Source: Olivibacter sp036959255 (GTDB taxonomy: Bacteria; Bacteroidota; Bacteroidia; Sphingobacteriales; Sphingobacteriaceae). Taken from it: 64,000 nt of DNA. Shown here in pieces: positions 54,401 to 62,470 of the stretch. Where the stretch lies: positions 434,001 through 498,000 of the forward strand of contig NZ_JAWMTI010000003.1 in NCBI RefSeq assembly GCF_036959255.1, read 5' to 3'. The notes below the pieces were generated by a model. It had not been told where the DNA came from and ran no database searches. It saw only the letters and a list, made by a program, of their open reading frames with translations. Numbering within the stretch: the stretch's first letter is position 1; every line of letters begins with the position of its first letter. Position numbers and translations under genes: made by a program.

Positions 54401-54741
54401 GTGACATTCAAACTTGTTTGGTTACTAATGACAATTTCTCGCGTTTGATAGCCAACGGAGGTAAAGACCAATATGTCCTCTTTTTTGACAGACAGGGTAA
54501 AAGTGCCATTCGCATCGGTTGCGGTTGCTCTACTACTCCCCTTTACACGAATGCTCACGCCCGGGATCGGATTAGGCGGTTCGGCATTATCATTTACAAT
54601 TCCTTTAATCACAAAATCTTGTGGCCGATTAAACGCGTGATTACGCGCGATAACGAATGAAAAATTAAATAGACAGCATAGCAATGAGATGCTTAAGCAG
54701 ATCCATTTAAAGGTACGGGATCTTAAATGTGTTCTGTTCAT
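51469..54741 (-). CDS. SusC/RagA TonB-linked outer-membrane transporter (no STN domain)
   Basis: 1090 residues: signal peptide, carboxypeptidase-like regulatory domain (about 42-125, FVIKGIVNDNAEPPNPIPGV), plug with EEVVLTGYSTQVKKDITGAV, VTVTNNSTPGGEATVRVRGF and NPNNIESMQVLKDASSTSIY, and a beta-barrel ending in INVGF. No STN domain is found and no sigma/FecR genes are near, so regulation differs from the locus A SusC. It heads SusC-SusD-isomerase. Confidence 0.95.
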   Translation of the reverse strand: MNRTHLRSRTFKWICLSISLLCCLFNFSFVIARNHAFNRPQDFVIKGIVNDNAEPPNPIPGVSIRVKGSSRATATDANGTFTLSVKKEDILVFTSVGYQTREIVISNQTSLNVTLNQDLNTLEEVVLTGYSTQVKKDITGAVSVVDVKELTKVQAPNVAQQLQGRAAGVTVTNNSTPGGEATVRVRGFSTINNNDPLYIIDGVPTKGGLNSINPNNIESMQVLKDASSTSIYGSRAANGVIIITTKKGSTGDSRITFDTRVGVQTGHVNLGLIRDPLQFGQLLWTQRRNAGILTNGNPSHQQYGNGPNPVVPDYILAGSNYGLFEGDPRVDPSLYSYDADNFYQIVRANKEGTDWYKEILRPALVQEYNLGATGGSDKGRYALSLNYLNQEGVLEHTSFDRYSLRSNTEFNIKKIIRLGENLEVSYTQNKGYYYNNGTASTTNNQDGNPIGNAYRIPSIIPVYDIMGNYAATRAAGLGPATNPVAQLYRTKDNQAKTLRAFGNVFAEVDIIEGLTGRTSVGFDYTNTNRVNYVLMDREEAEIEAANSMTKANINDINLTWTNTLNYKKVFNEIHSLNILAGTEAIKGFGEDFSAIRTTYFSEDPDFMDLNSGTAGINNSGSRYEWALFSLFGKVNYSLKDKYLLEATVRRDGSSRFGSNNRYGTFPAFSGGWRISQESFLSGLKWLDNLMIRAGWGQTGNQEIGNYNGFNTYRSTLNESSYAIDGSNNAVKPGFDTGAFGNPDAKWETTTQTNIGLDMTILNGMLGFNLDVYNRTTSDMLYQLALPATQGTATVPFVNVGEMNNKGIDFAVNFQNRSHNDFTYGVSANISAYKNKVVKLNSNESAILLGPNIRSYVWTRSTIGQPLYSFYGHVIDGIYQNEDDLANGPAYPGYAAVGKYKYRDLDGDHVITDNDRTFIGNPHPDFTYGLNINLGYKNFDLSAFFQGVQGNDILNMVKRWVDFNNQAGNRSLRMLNDSWTPDNPDAVLPILDANDSRSQQPSSYFIENGSYFRLKNLTLGYTLPAGMLQKLGLQSARIYVQGQNLFTITDYSGIDPEITSVGSTPGSTTLGVDQGNYPLAKTYQLGINVGF

Positions 54742-55050
54742 ACGGTTTTAGCTTATAAGTGATAAAATGTTTGAATTGAGTTTTAGTACGGACGTTTTGT
54801 TACGTTTTGACCTCCTTTCTTGAAACTTATAAATAAACATGTAATTATGATAATTAACACGATTCAAACGCACTCAATAGGGATTTTGAAGCATAGTAAC
54901 TCACTGAGGAAATAGATCTATTTCCTTTGAATCCCTATCGTAAATTTTTTGTTGAACAATCAGCAAAAGCCCTCACGAACTTTTCACCATTGCTTTATCC
55001 CGTAGCTAATACCAGGCATAATTGGTTAAATCAGTAGAATCTGACGAAAA

Positions 55051-55080
55051 CAAATATAGCGATTTTATTATCGCATGCAA
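55051..55080 (-). promoter_or_regulatory. Probable susC (locus B) promoter
   Basis: Minus-strand TTG (55078-55080), 19 bp spacer, TATATTTG (55051-55058), matching the Bacteroidota consensus. The leader to the susC ATG would be about 300 nt. Confidence 0.5.
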
Positions 55081-55185
55081 GACAAATCGCTTTTTACTTA
55101 ATAGCAAGAAATTTAAGTGATCTTAAGAGCAAATTTTCTCCAAGAAAAAAGATAAAATACCGCGGTCTTTAAAACAATATTTTAC

Positions 55186-55193
55186 TATATTTG
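55186..55193 (+). promoter_or_regulatory. -7 element of the leader-peptide gene
   Basis: TATATTTG, an exact TAnnTTTG, 63 bp before the ATG at 55257. No clear -33 TTG is present at the normal spacing. Confidence 0.45.
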
Positions 55194-55256
55194 AACCAAT
55201 AGCGCAATAACATCTAAGAATCTATCAATAACGTTTTAAACTTTAATTCTTTTATC

Positions 55257-55487
55257 ATGCAAAAGCTAAAATTAAATCTTCCCCAGTTTGGCGAGATTTT
55301 AACACGAGAACAATTGAAAGAGATCACGGGTGGTAATGGTAGTGGTGGAAGCGGAGGTGACCAACGTTGCTTCATTAAATGTAATTTCGATGATTTCGAG
55401 TATAAAAAAATTGCCGATTGTAGTGGCTATCACTATACGGACGTATGTTCTGATGGTTATTTTCACGATTGCTATTGCATTGACTAA
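55257..55487 (+). CDS. Double-glycine leader, six-cysteine secreted peptide precursor (bacteriocin/RiPP-like)
   Basis: 76 residues. The leader (1-26) has the pattern LTREQLKEITGG, the classic recognition site of C39 peptidase transporters; cleavage is expected after Gly26. The following core of 50 residues begins with a Gly/Ser-rich run (NGSGGSGG) and has cysteines at 38, 42, 55, 64, 72 and 74, enough for three disulfides, and several Tyr/His/Asp. A matching C39 ABC transporter, HlyD adaptor and VKOR/thioredoxin protein are coded 0.5-6.3 kb away on the opposite strand. Activity (antimicrobial, signal or other) is unknown. Confidence 0.85.
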   Translation: MQKLKLNLPQFGEILTREQLKEITGGNGSGGSGGDQRCFIKCNFDDFEYKKIADCSGYHYTDVCSDGYFHDCYCID

Positions 55488-55505
55488 CAAGTTGTCAAAA
55501 AATTT

Positions 55506-55549
55506 CGGTATAAGGCTATCATATCTATTTTTAGGATGGCTTTATACCG
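55506..55549 (+). other. Long hairpin after the precursor gene
   Basis: CGGTATAAGGCTATC (55506-55520) pairs with GATGGCTTTATACCG (55535-55549), 15 bp with two G-U pairs, loop 14. It starts 18 bp after the precursor stop. No T run follows, so it may stabilise the short mRNA or act as an atypical terminator. Confidence 0.55.
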
Positions 55550-55986
55550 TTCCCTAAAAGCCGTAAGAGTGCCTATATTCCAATCAATTACCTCTGAAAC
55601 AGCAATATATCTAATCAGATCAGATTTTACTATCACCACTCAAGTTTATCTGTTAAAGTAAATCATAACTATCCAAAATATTTTTTGGGCACAAAAGACT
55701 AAATTGTAAGTTGTATATACCTTTTGCATCTTTACTGTAGTTGTTCTAGTTAATAACCTAAAAAGGAGTTACAAAAAAACATACAATTGTCCAAAACATT
55801 CATTATTTGCAATCCAACTACTTAGTAATTTTATATCAAAAAACAAAGTGAACTTCCGATAACGTTTATTATTCCATGTACACTCGGCTGTCATATGGTC
55901 CATGACGACAGCGCATTTATTACATAAAAAAGTTGTAAGCGAGGTATATCGATATTTTATAAGCGATTAATACCTGTTAAATTTTG
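55550..55986. other. Gene-free stretch between precursor and HlyD genes
   Basis: 437 bp, AT-rich. No second GG-leader peptide was seen on either strand. A small imperfect palindrome around 55887-55911 (CTGTC ... GACAG) is the only structure noted. Confidence 0.4.
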
Positions 55987-57261
55987 TCAATTCCCCCGCA
56001 TTACCGCTCTTGAAATATTTCTTCCCAATCTCTTCAGAAGACTTGCATCTTCGGTTATGATCTCGGCATTCCCTGTCATCCCTATTTTAAGTCTGATCCC
56101 GGTATTTTCTCCCCTTAAAAAGAGCTGCACCCTGGATATATAGGTGCTGTCGCGGTAAGGCACATCGGTTATCATGAGGATCTTCCCTTCAACCTTGCCA
56201 TATTCTTCGTACGGATAACTGTTCATGCTTATCAATACACGTTGTCCGTTCCTGACCTTGCCCATATTGTTCTGCCCCACATGCATTTCGCCGAAATAGT
56301 TCGTGCTTTTCGGATTAATATAGAAGATCGGTTGTCCGGCCTCTATGTACTGTTTCTCCTGTACAATACCCGAAAAGACCAATTCCCCGTCCTGCTGAGC
56401 GATCAACACGTATTGCTGCTTCCATTTTTCCATCTCGCTTATAATGCTGTTCAAGGCCTGTACGAAGGAAGTCTGTTCTGTTCGTATTTTATTTTCCAGC
56501 TCGACAAGCTCTTTACTACGGGCCGTCAGATTGGCCTGGCTTGCCAATATATTAGAACTTATCTGCTGAAGCGGCTGCTGTTTGGATAGCAATGCAGATT
56601 CCTGCTTCTGCATTTCCATCGGTGAAATAACTTTTTTTTCTGCCAATATGCTATATGCCTGATATTCTTTCTGTGCCAAACGATAATCCTTTTCGTATAG
56701 AGCTTTCTGCTCGCCCAGCCTCTTTTGCTGCTGCTTCTCGTAATCCATTTCCTTTATCAGATAACTCTTTTGCTGCAGATATAAGCCTCCTTTAATTGCC
56801 GATTGGTAATTGGTATATGCACTGTAAAAAGTTTGGTAAGAACCCTGAAGTTCTCCCAGATCAAGATTATGAGGTGCGTCGAGCGAAAAGAAGGAGGAGT
56901 CCAGTCCGTTCCTTAGCTTTACGAGCTTTTCTAAGAGATCCAGCACCTGATCATGTTTGCCCGAGCTTTCCATCCAGGCAAGTACCTGCCCGGACCGCAC
57001 CTTTGTCCTTTCCTTTGCAAGAAGCTTGGACAATGTGCCCGATACCCTGGGTACGACTGCTTTGGGAGCGTTTATGGCATTGACCTTGATACCGGCATGT
57101 ACAATGTCGGGATATCGGATAAAGGCCGACATGGCCACAATTGCCAATAATATGAAAAGCACCAGGGAGATGCCCCATTTCAGCAGCCACGATGGAGGTT
57201 TGGATATGATGTCCTGTAAATCTTCGGTATGGATTTCTTCCGATCTTTTATTTTTTTTCAT
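55987..57261 (-). CDS. HlyD-family periplasmic adaptor of peptide exporter
   Basis: 424 residues: cytoplasmic N-terminus, one membrane helix (LLKWGISLVLFILLAIVAM, about 22-42), a biotinyl-lipoyl-like half (AVVPRVSGTLSKLLAKERTKVRSGQ), a long coiled coil (about 110-280, rich in Glu/Gln/Lys), and the beta-barrel end. It bridges the C39 ABC transporter (coded 11 bp upstream) to an outer-membrane TolC-like channel, which is not in the window. Base composition is much richer in GC than the genes at 60-64 kb. Confidence 0.93.
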   Translation of the reverse strand: MKKNKRSEEIHTEDLQDIISKPPSWLLKWGISLVLFILLAIVAMSAFIRYPDIVHAGIKVNAINAPKAVVPRVSGTLSKLLAKERTKVRSGQVLAWMESSGKHDQVLDLLEKLVKLRNGLDSSFFSLDAPHNLDLGELQGSYQTFYSAYTNYQSAIKGGLYLQQKSYLIKEMDYEKQQQKRLGEQKALYEKDYRLAQKEYQAYSILAEKKVISPMEMQKQESALLSKQQPLQQISSNILASQANLTARSKELVELENKIRTEQTSFVQALNSIISEMEKWKQQYVLIAQQDGELVFSGIVQEKQYIEAGQPIFYINPKSTNYFGEMHVGQNNMGKVRNGQRVLISMNSYPYEEYGKVEGKILMITDVPYRDSTYISRVQLFLRGENTGIRLKIGMTGNAEIITEDASLLKRLGRNISRAVMRGN

Positions 57262-57272
57262 CCCGATTTTTT

Positions 57273-59465
57273 TTAATTGCCAAGCTCCAACTGATTCTTG
57301 ACCAAGCGATAATATTCGCCTTTCAGCTTTACCAGTTCGGCATGGGTACCCTGTTCAGCAATGGTTCCCCCCTCAAGCACCACAATGTTATCTGCATGGC
57401 TCACGGTGCTCAGGCGATGTGCCACGACAATGACCGTTCTGCCAATGAAAAACTCCTTCAGGTTATCGATGATCACCCGTTCATTCCGTGCATCCAGAGC
57501 ATTGGTTGCCTCATCGAAAAGAATGAACTGCGGGTCTTTGTACACGGCACGGGCGATCAGCAAACGCTGCCGCTGTCCCTGGCTGATTCCCTTGCCCGCT
57601 GTTCCGATCCTGGTTTTCAGTCCGAATGGCTGTTCTTCTATAAAGTCCTGCAGGTTGGCCATGCGGATGGCATAGCGGACACGTTCCACATCGGGAAACT
57701 CCTCTCCGACCGCTATATTGTTTTCAATGGTATCGGCAAAGATGAATCCGTCCTGCATCACCATCCCGCAGCCGGCACGCCATACCCGGTGCGAAACCTG
57801 ATCCAGTTTTGTGGAACCGAGGAGTATATCTCCCTTTTCTGCTTTATAGAAACGCATGATAAGCTTCAGTAGAGTCGTCTTGCCACTACCGCTCATGCCC
57901 ACCAGGGCTGTTGTTTTACCTTCGGGGATATCCAGACTTATATCGCGCAGGACAGGCTCGTTTCCCGCACCGAAATAGCGGAATGTGATATTTCTGAGGT
58001 ACAGCGAACGGTCTTTAGGTATTTCCTGTACCCAATCCCGGTCAAGAGATTCCTCGTCTTCCTGTGTAAAAATCTCATTGATCCGTTCCAGACTGATTTT
58101 GGCGTCCTGGTATTGCTGGATAAAAGTCAGCAATTGCTCTATCGGGCTGTTGACCATACCGACCACGTACTGTACGGCCATCATCCCGCCCAGCGTAAGA
58201 TCGCCGTCGATAACGGCTTTGGCGCTTATGAAGGTGATAAAAATATTCTTCAGCTGGTTTATGGCCATGGCACCGGCCTGTTGATACTGGGACAATGCCA
58301 GGCTCGCCACCTTGAATTTAAAGAGCCTTGCCTGGATGGTTTCCCACATCCAACGCTTCTGTTTTTCGCTGTTGTTGAGTTTGATCTCCTGCATGCTCTG
58401 GATCAGTTCCACGGTCACCGTTTGATTGTCCGAACCGATTCCGAACCGCTTCTGGTCCAATGCACGTCGCCTTTTCAGAAACAGCAGTATCCACGCCGTG
58501 TAAAGAATGGCGGCACCGGCAAAGATCAAAAAGATCGTGCCGTTGTAATAGGCCAGCACAAAACTGAAGACGAAGAGATTGACAAAGGAAAACAGGGTAT
58601 TCAGTGAAGAACCCGTCAGAAAGCTTTCGATCCGCTGCTGATCGGCCATCCGCTGCATGATATCTCCATGGGTTTTCAGCTCGAAAAAACTCAGCGGCAG
58701 TTTCATGAGTTTGATCAGCATGTCGGTAAGAACGGCAATGTTAATTCTGACACTAATGTGCAGAAGAATCCATGAACGGATGAACGAAACACCTGTCTGC
58801 CCTACAAAAAGCATCAACTGAGCTATCAGTATTAAATAGACGAAGTGGATATCCCTGGTGTTGATGCCAATGTCCACTACGGACTGTGTAAGAAAAGGGG
58901 TGATGAGCTGGAGAATGGTTCCCACCAGCAATCCGAAGAAGAGCTGAACAATCAGTTGTCTGTAACGGTAGAAGTACTGCAGCATCGATCCCCATCGGAG
59001 GCCTTCGCCGGGAACGTTTTCATCCGGATCACTCTCATAGAAGGCGGGAGTCGGCGCCAGTAAAAGGGATATGCCGCTGTGGAGCTCTTTATGCGCATAC
59101 CAGTCGTCCGTGAACTCTTTTGTTGTCAATTCCCGGAGTCCCCGTGCAGGATCGGCAATGTAATAATTTCCCTTTTTAACTTTGTATAGCACCACGAAAT
59201 GGTTCTGTCTCCAGTGCAGGATGCAGGGCAGGTCAATTTCCCGGAGCTGTTCCAGTGTCAGGCGCACACCCTGAGTCCTGAAACCCAGTTTTTCCGCTCC
59301 TTCGCTGATCCCCAACAGGTTTACCCCGCGTTTATGGGTCTGTGTCAACTGTCGGATATAATGAATGGGAATATTACGTTTATAATACTTACATATCATC
59401 CGCAAACAGGTTGCACCGCAATCCATTATGTCCTGTTGGTGAAAAAAAGGGAATTTGTTCAACAT
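57273..59465 (-). CDS. Peptidase-C39-containing ABC transporter (bacteriocin-type exporter)
   Basis: 730 residues. C39 peptidase (1-130) with intact HQQDIMDCGATCL (catalytic Cys16), LHWRQNHFVV (His) and IADPARG (Asp); membrane domain (about 165-440); ATPase domain (about 490-720) with Walker A GMSGSGKT, signature GISQGQRQR and Walker B FILFDEATNALD. It should remove the leader after Gly-Gly and export the core. The 76-residue precursor has the matching leader. The coding sequence is GC-rich: one 60-base line (57541-57600) counts 39 G+C. Confidence 0.95.
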   Translation of the reverse strand: MLNKFPFFHQQDIMDCGATCLRMICKYYKRNIPIHYIRQLTQTHKRGVNLLGISEGAEKLGFRTQGVRLTLEQLREIDLPCILHWRQNHFVVLYKVKKGNYYIADPARGLRELTTKEFTDDWYAHKELHSGISLLLAPTPAFYESDPDENVPGEGLRWGSMLQYFYRYRQLIVQLFFGLLVGTILQLITPFLTQSVVDIGINTRDIHFVYLILIAQLMLFVGQTGVSFIRSWILLHISVRINIAVLTDMLIKLMKLPLSFFELKTHGDIMQRMADQQRIESFLTGSSLNTLFSFVNLFVFSFVLAYYNGTIFLIFAGAAILYTAWILLFLKRRRALDQKRFGIGSDNQTVTVELIQSMQEIKLNNSEKQKRWMWETIQARLFKFKVASLALSQYQQAGAMAINQLKNIFITFISAKAVIDGDLTLGGMMAVQYVVGMVNSPIEQLLTFIQQYQDAKISLERINEIFTQEDEESLDRDWVQEIPKDRSLYLRNITFRYFGAGNEPVLRDISLDIPEGKTTALVGMSGSGKTTLLKLIMRFYKAEKGDILLGSTKLDQVSHRVWRAGCGMVMQDGFIFADTIENNIAVGEEFPDVERVRYAIRMANLQDFIEEQPFGLKTRIGTAGKGISQGQRQRLLIARAVYKDPQFILFDEATNALDARNERVIIDNLKEFFIGRTVIVVAHRLSTVSHADNIVVLEGGTIAEQGTHAELVKLKGEYYRLVKNQLELGN

Positions 59466-59607
59466 AAAAGTGATTTCGAATCAGATCTTAACGGCTATAA
59501 TCAATACTTTAAATACTATATTTAATCTAAAAACTAATCAGTCAAGCCATTATCTTTGCTTGGATTTTATCGATGGATTTTATACGCGTTAAATAGGCAA
59601 CCAATCA

Positions 59608-59968
59608 TCATTCTTTCTTTAGAACAACTACAATTCGTCTCTGAACATCAAGATCCACTTTTCCTTTACTTCAAAACTCCTCCTCATTTGCGATATTAAA
59701 ACAAATTGTAGCCTTCGCAGGAATAGCGGTTCATAAGCCACTTTCGTGCTTATATAAATATCATGCATGTCTCGAGAAACACTTTAAATCAAAGCTTTTA
59801 CGTACTTAACCAACACATGCTCCGACTTTTGCAGGACAAGCTCTAAAACATTTTCTATCACATCATTCGATGGTGATCCGAAGCCTTTGTTCGGCTGCTA
59901 TCTCCTTGTATTTTGCTTAGGCGTTTCATATACTTTATCTGTTTCAACCGGAAAGCTTCAATCTCCAT
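59608..59968 (-). pseudogene. Degenerate coding remnants between transporter and VKOR genes
   Basis: This 680 bp gap (59466-60144) has no intact gene, but protein-like segments occur in shifted frames on the minus strand: ATG at 59968 giving MEIEAFRLKQIKYMKRLSK, which continues in another frame as NDVIENVLELVLQKSEHVL to a stop at 59784, and a segment KVDLDVQRRIVVVLKKE ending at 59608. One frameshift and one stop would explain each. I do not recognise the parent genes; chance cannot be excluded. Confidence 0.3.
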
Positions 59969-60144
59969 ATATTTACCCTCTAGGAAAACAAACTAGGCCG
60001 ATGGGATAGATATTTTGATAACTATTATCACGGTCTTGAAGTGTGACTGCTGGCACTAATGTTCCTACAACTTTTTATCATTGCCTCTAATTCTTCACAA
60101 CATAAATTATTATTGCTACACTGCGAAAAATCACAAATCAAGAA

Positions 60145-61773
60145 CTAATAAAAGAAATGTTCTATATCCTTTAACTGGTAACCTTCGGGCATTTCATATC
60201 CGTTGATAAAAAATGTAGGAGTAAACCTTATTTGCATCGACTTACACCAACTGTTCATTCTATCGACTTCATCGTTTTGTTTTTCCAGATCTTCTTTAAC
60301 AGGAAATTCTTTACCAAATATTTCATAATTCTTTACATTTGCATTATGCCAGTAATCTAGTGCTTTTTTTAAAGTCTTCTCGTTTTCATTTTTTGCTATG
60401 GCCAGTATATGTTTGACTGGAAAAGAACTCCTTTCGTTAGCTGCGCTGAAAATAATTTGAACGTTTACATTAAGATTACTGCTAATAAGTCGTTCTAAAT
60501 CGATATGAGCGTTTGAACATGGTCTACAATATGGGTTGCATATCATTACTATAGTATTTTTTGCGTCTGGATTTCCTATGGTGATCCCTAATTCGTTTGT
60601 GTCACCTATAATTTGCCGTTGTTTTTTCAATATAGCATTAAAAACGTCTTCGTTATACTTGAGTTTTGCTAATTCAAACTTTTGTCTTTTAAGCAGCTGA
60701 TTCTGTTTAAGCAACGGTATTAATTGGACGATAATCGCCAATGGTAACAAAAAATTGACTGATAACATCACAAAAATAGGCCAAGAAAAACTAGTAGCTG
60801 CTATATTTGTCCTCCATAGCAAAATAATAAGTAACTGCATAAATAATACGCCTTGTACGCCCAAGCACAAAACACACCATTTTTTCACAATAAATTTTTG
60901 ATAGTAAAGTGAAAATGGAATATATCCTGCCACAAGTATATGAATCCACGAGGAAAAGAAAAGTGCGTCCTTTCCCATCACATCGGCCATAATTTGGGTT
61001 ATCAACAAACAACAGAAGTAACAAAACCCTAATAAACTCCAGCTAAACCCGAATATTGAAGAGCCATTTGAAGTTAGGACTGAATTACAATTTCTTTTTT
61101 TTGACTTTTTACCACATACTTCTTGTAATACTGAATTTTGATCATCAATCTCATACCATATTAAAAGACCGGCTATGCCCATGCCGATTAGACTAAATAA
61201 AAAGTGGGATATGGAAAGTAAAGCATTCCCTTCTCCTCTAATGAGTGTTAAAATACAATAGATGATAGCTAAAAATGGAATGATAAACAAACTATAACTC
61301 AAGGAAACTTTAGTTAGAAATTCCTTATGTAAAGCTTGACGATAATTTTTTTGTCCAGAATTTACATTGACATTTGCAACCAAGACGACGTTCTTATAAA
61401 CTGAAGCAAATTTTTCTTGAGTTACTGTAACATATTTATTTTTGTCAGGCTCAAAATAAGTGACATGATTATTAGACGAGTTCCTAATAATACTGAACAC
61501 ATCTGCTCCCGAAATGGGGTCTTTGATTAGCGCTACACAAGGTTCGGAAAGTTCATTTAATTTATCTAGTGGCAAGTTAAATGCCCAATTGGGGATATTA
61601 AAGCTGTTTAATACATCACTTAGACTCAGCAAGCTAGGGTAACTAGGATGATTTTCTAAAGAGTTCCTTAAAGTACCTGTTGTTATAGGAACACGTAGCA
61701 ATTCTGCAAAATTTTTACCAATTGTAACAATATTTTTTTCAGAATAAACTAATTTTTTATAAAGCTGAAACAT
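60145..61773 (-). CDS. C39-like / VKOR / DsbA-type thioredoxin fusion membrane protein
   Basis: 542 residues from the ATG at 61773 (MFQLYKKLVY); a longer frame to 61815 is less likely. Order: a C39-like domain without an obvious catalytic Cys (1-130, ENHPSYPSLLSLSDVL), membrane helices with a VKOR domain (about 145-345; Cys220 and Cys229 loop, CNSVLTSNGSSIFG, active-site pair WCVLC at 300/303), and a periplasmic thioredoxin domain (about 370-542) with CRPC at 416/419 and the cis-Pro region RFTPTFFINGYEMPEGYQ. It could put disulfides into the six-Cys exported peptide. Context, not experiment, supports this partner. Confidence 0.9.
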   Translation of the reverse strand: MFQLYKKLVYSEKNIVTIGKNFAELLRVPITTGTLRNSLENHPSYPSLLSLSDVLNSFNIPNWAFNLPLDKLNELSEPCVALIKDPISGADVFSIIRNSSNNHVTYFEPDKNKYVTVTQEKFASVYKNVVLVANVNVNSGQKNYRQALHKEFLTKVSLSYSLFIIPFLAIIYCILTLIRGEGNALLSISHFLFSLIGMGIAGLLIWYEIDDQNSVLQEVCGKKSKKRNCNSVLTSNGSSIFGFSWSLLGFCYFCCLLITQIMADVMGKDALFFSSWIHILVAGYIPFSLYYQKFIVKKWCVLCLGVQGVLFMQLLIILLWRTNIAATSFSWPIFVMLSVNFLLPLAIIVQLIPLLKQNQLLKRQKFELAKLKYNEDVFNAILKKQRQIIGDTNELGITIGNPDAKNTIVMICNPYCRPCSNAHIDLERLISSNLNVNVQIIFSAANERSSFPVKHILAIAKNENEKTLKKALDYWHNANVKNYEIFGKEFPVKEDLEKQNDEVDRMNSWCKSMQIRFTPTFFINGYEMPEGYQLKDIEHFFY

Positions 61774-61846
61774 ATTTATTTTGATGAAACGACAGATAAA
61801 GTTTCGATGGGCCATATTTAATTCAAAAGTGCTTCAATATACCTCG

Positions 61847-62470
61847 CTATTCTAATATATAGCTCCAATAAATACTTTGCACTTTTCGTAAATTATTATT
61901 TGAGCTATTCATTTTTGGGGAATAACTATTCGTTGGTATATTGGTGATGAAAGGATACATTGTAAGTTTATTGCTTGTAATCGAACAAACCTTGGAAAAG
62001 AAATCATCATTTTCGACAAACTGCTCTTCCAAAATACTTTTAAAGATACTACGATATATAATAAAAAAGTCAAAGTAAGTTACAGAATCAATCCAAAATA
62101 GGTTTTCAGTCACTGGCACGACATTCGTAAATGAACCAATACCTCCAAACAGCAAATTAACACCACTTGTGTTAGCCTCTATAATGCAATTAACCAAAAA
62201 GTCTTTATTATATACCTCGGTAAAGAGGTGCTTTTGGCTACATACAACGATAACATCGTCGTGCTCACCTGCACTTTGAATTGCCATTATCATGCCATTC
62301 CACATACGTTGAGAGAAGGACTGTGTTTTGTTCTTAAAAAAAAACCTAGTTACATCAAATTCTGGCTTATCTGAGAAGTTTTCCATTGCTCGCTCCTCAA
62401 AATCATCGGTAATTATTTGATAAACTGGAATACTAAGATCATCTAGCTGCCTATCTTTATTTTTCTTCAT
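61847..62470 (-). CDS. GT25-like paralog that has lost the acidic motif
   Basis: 207 residues. It aligns clearly with the 219-aa neighbour over the central region (IVVCSQKHLFTEVYNKDFL against ILVCEDDHFFTDDYNQEAL; then TENLFWID against TNSLFWID). The metal-binding acidic EDDH is SQKH here (residues 78-81), so classical glycosyltransferase chemistry is unlikely and a binding or regulatory role is possible. Its first 14 bp overlap the end of the neighbour. Low GC. Function unknown. Confidence 0.7.
   Translation of the reverse strand: MKKNKDRQLDDLSIPVYQIITDDFEERAMENFSDKPEFDVTRFFFKNKTQSFSQRMWNGMIMAIQSAGEHDDVIVVCSQKHLFTEVYNKDFLVNCIIEANTSGVNLLFGGIGSFTNVVPVTENLFWIDSVTYFDFFIIYRSIFKSILEEQFVENDDFFSKVCSITSNKLTMYPFITNIPTNSYSPKMNSSNNNLRKVQSIYWSYILE

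Larger units (their letters stand above)
54742..55256. other. Divergent intergenic region, susC (locus B) and leader-peptide gene
   Basis: 515 bp, AT-rich, with no protein-coding frame I can support. It holds a minus-strand promoter at 55051-55080 and a plus-strand -7 element at 55186-55193, giving a 5' leader of about 300 nt for susC. Confidence 0.5.

Noticed and set aside
56242..58607. Long plus-strand frames opposite the HlyD and ABC transporter genes
   Set aside because: Antisense shadows of GC-rich coding sequence; the minus-strand frames carry all the motifs.
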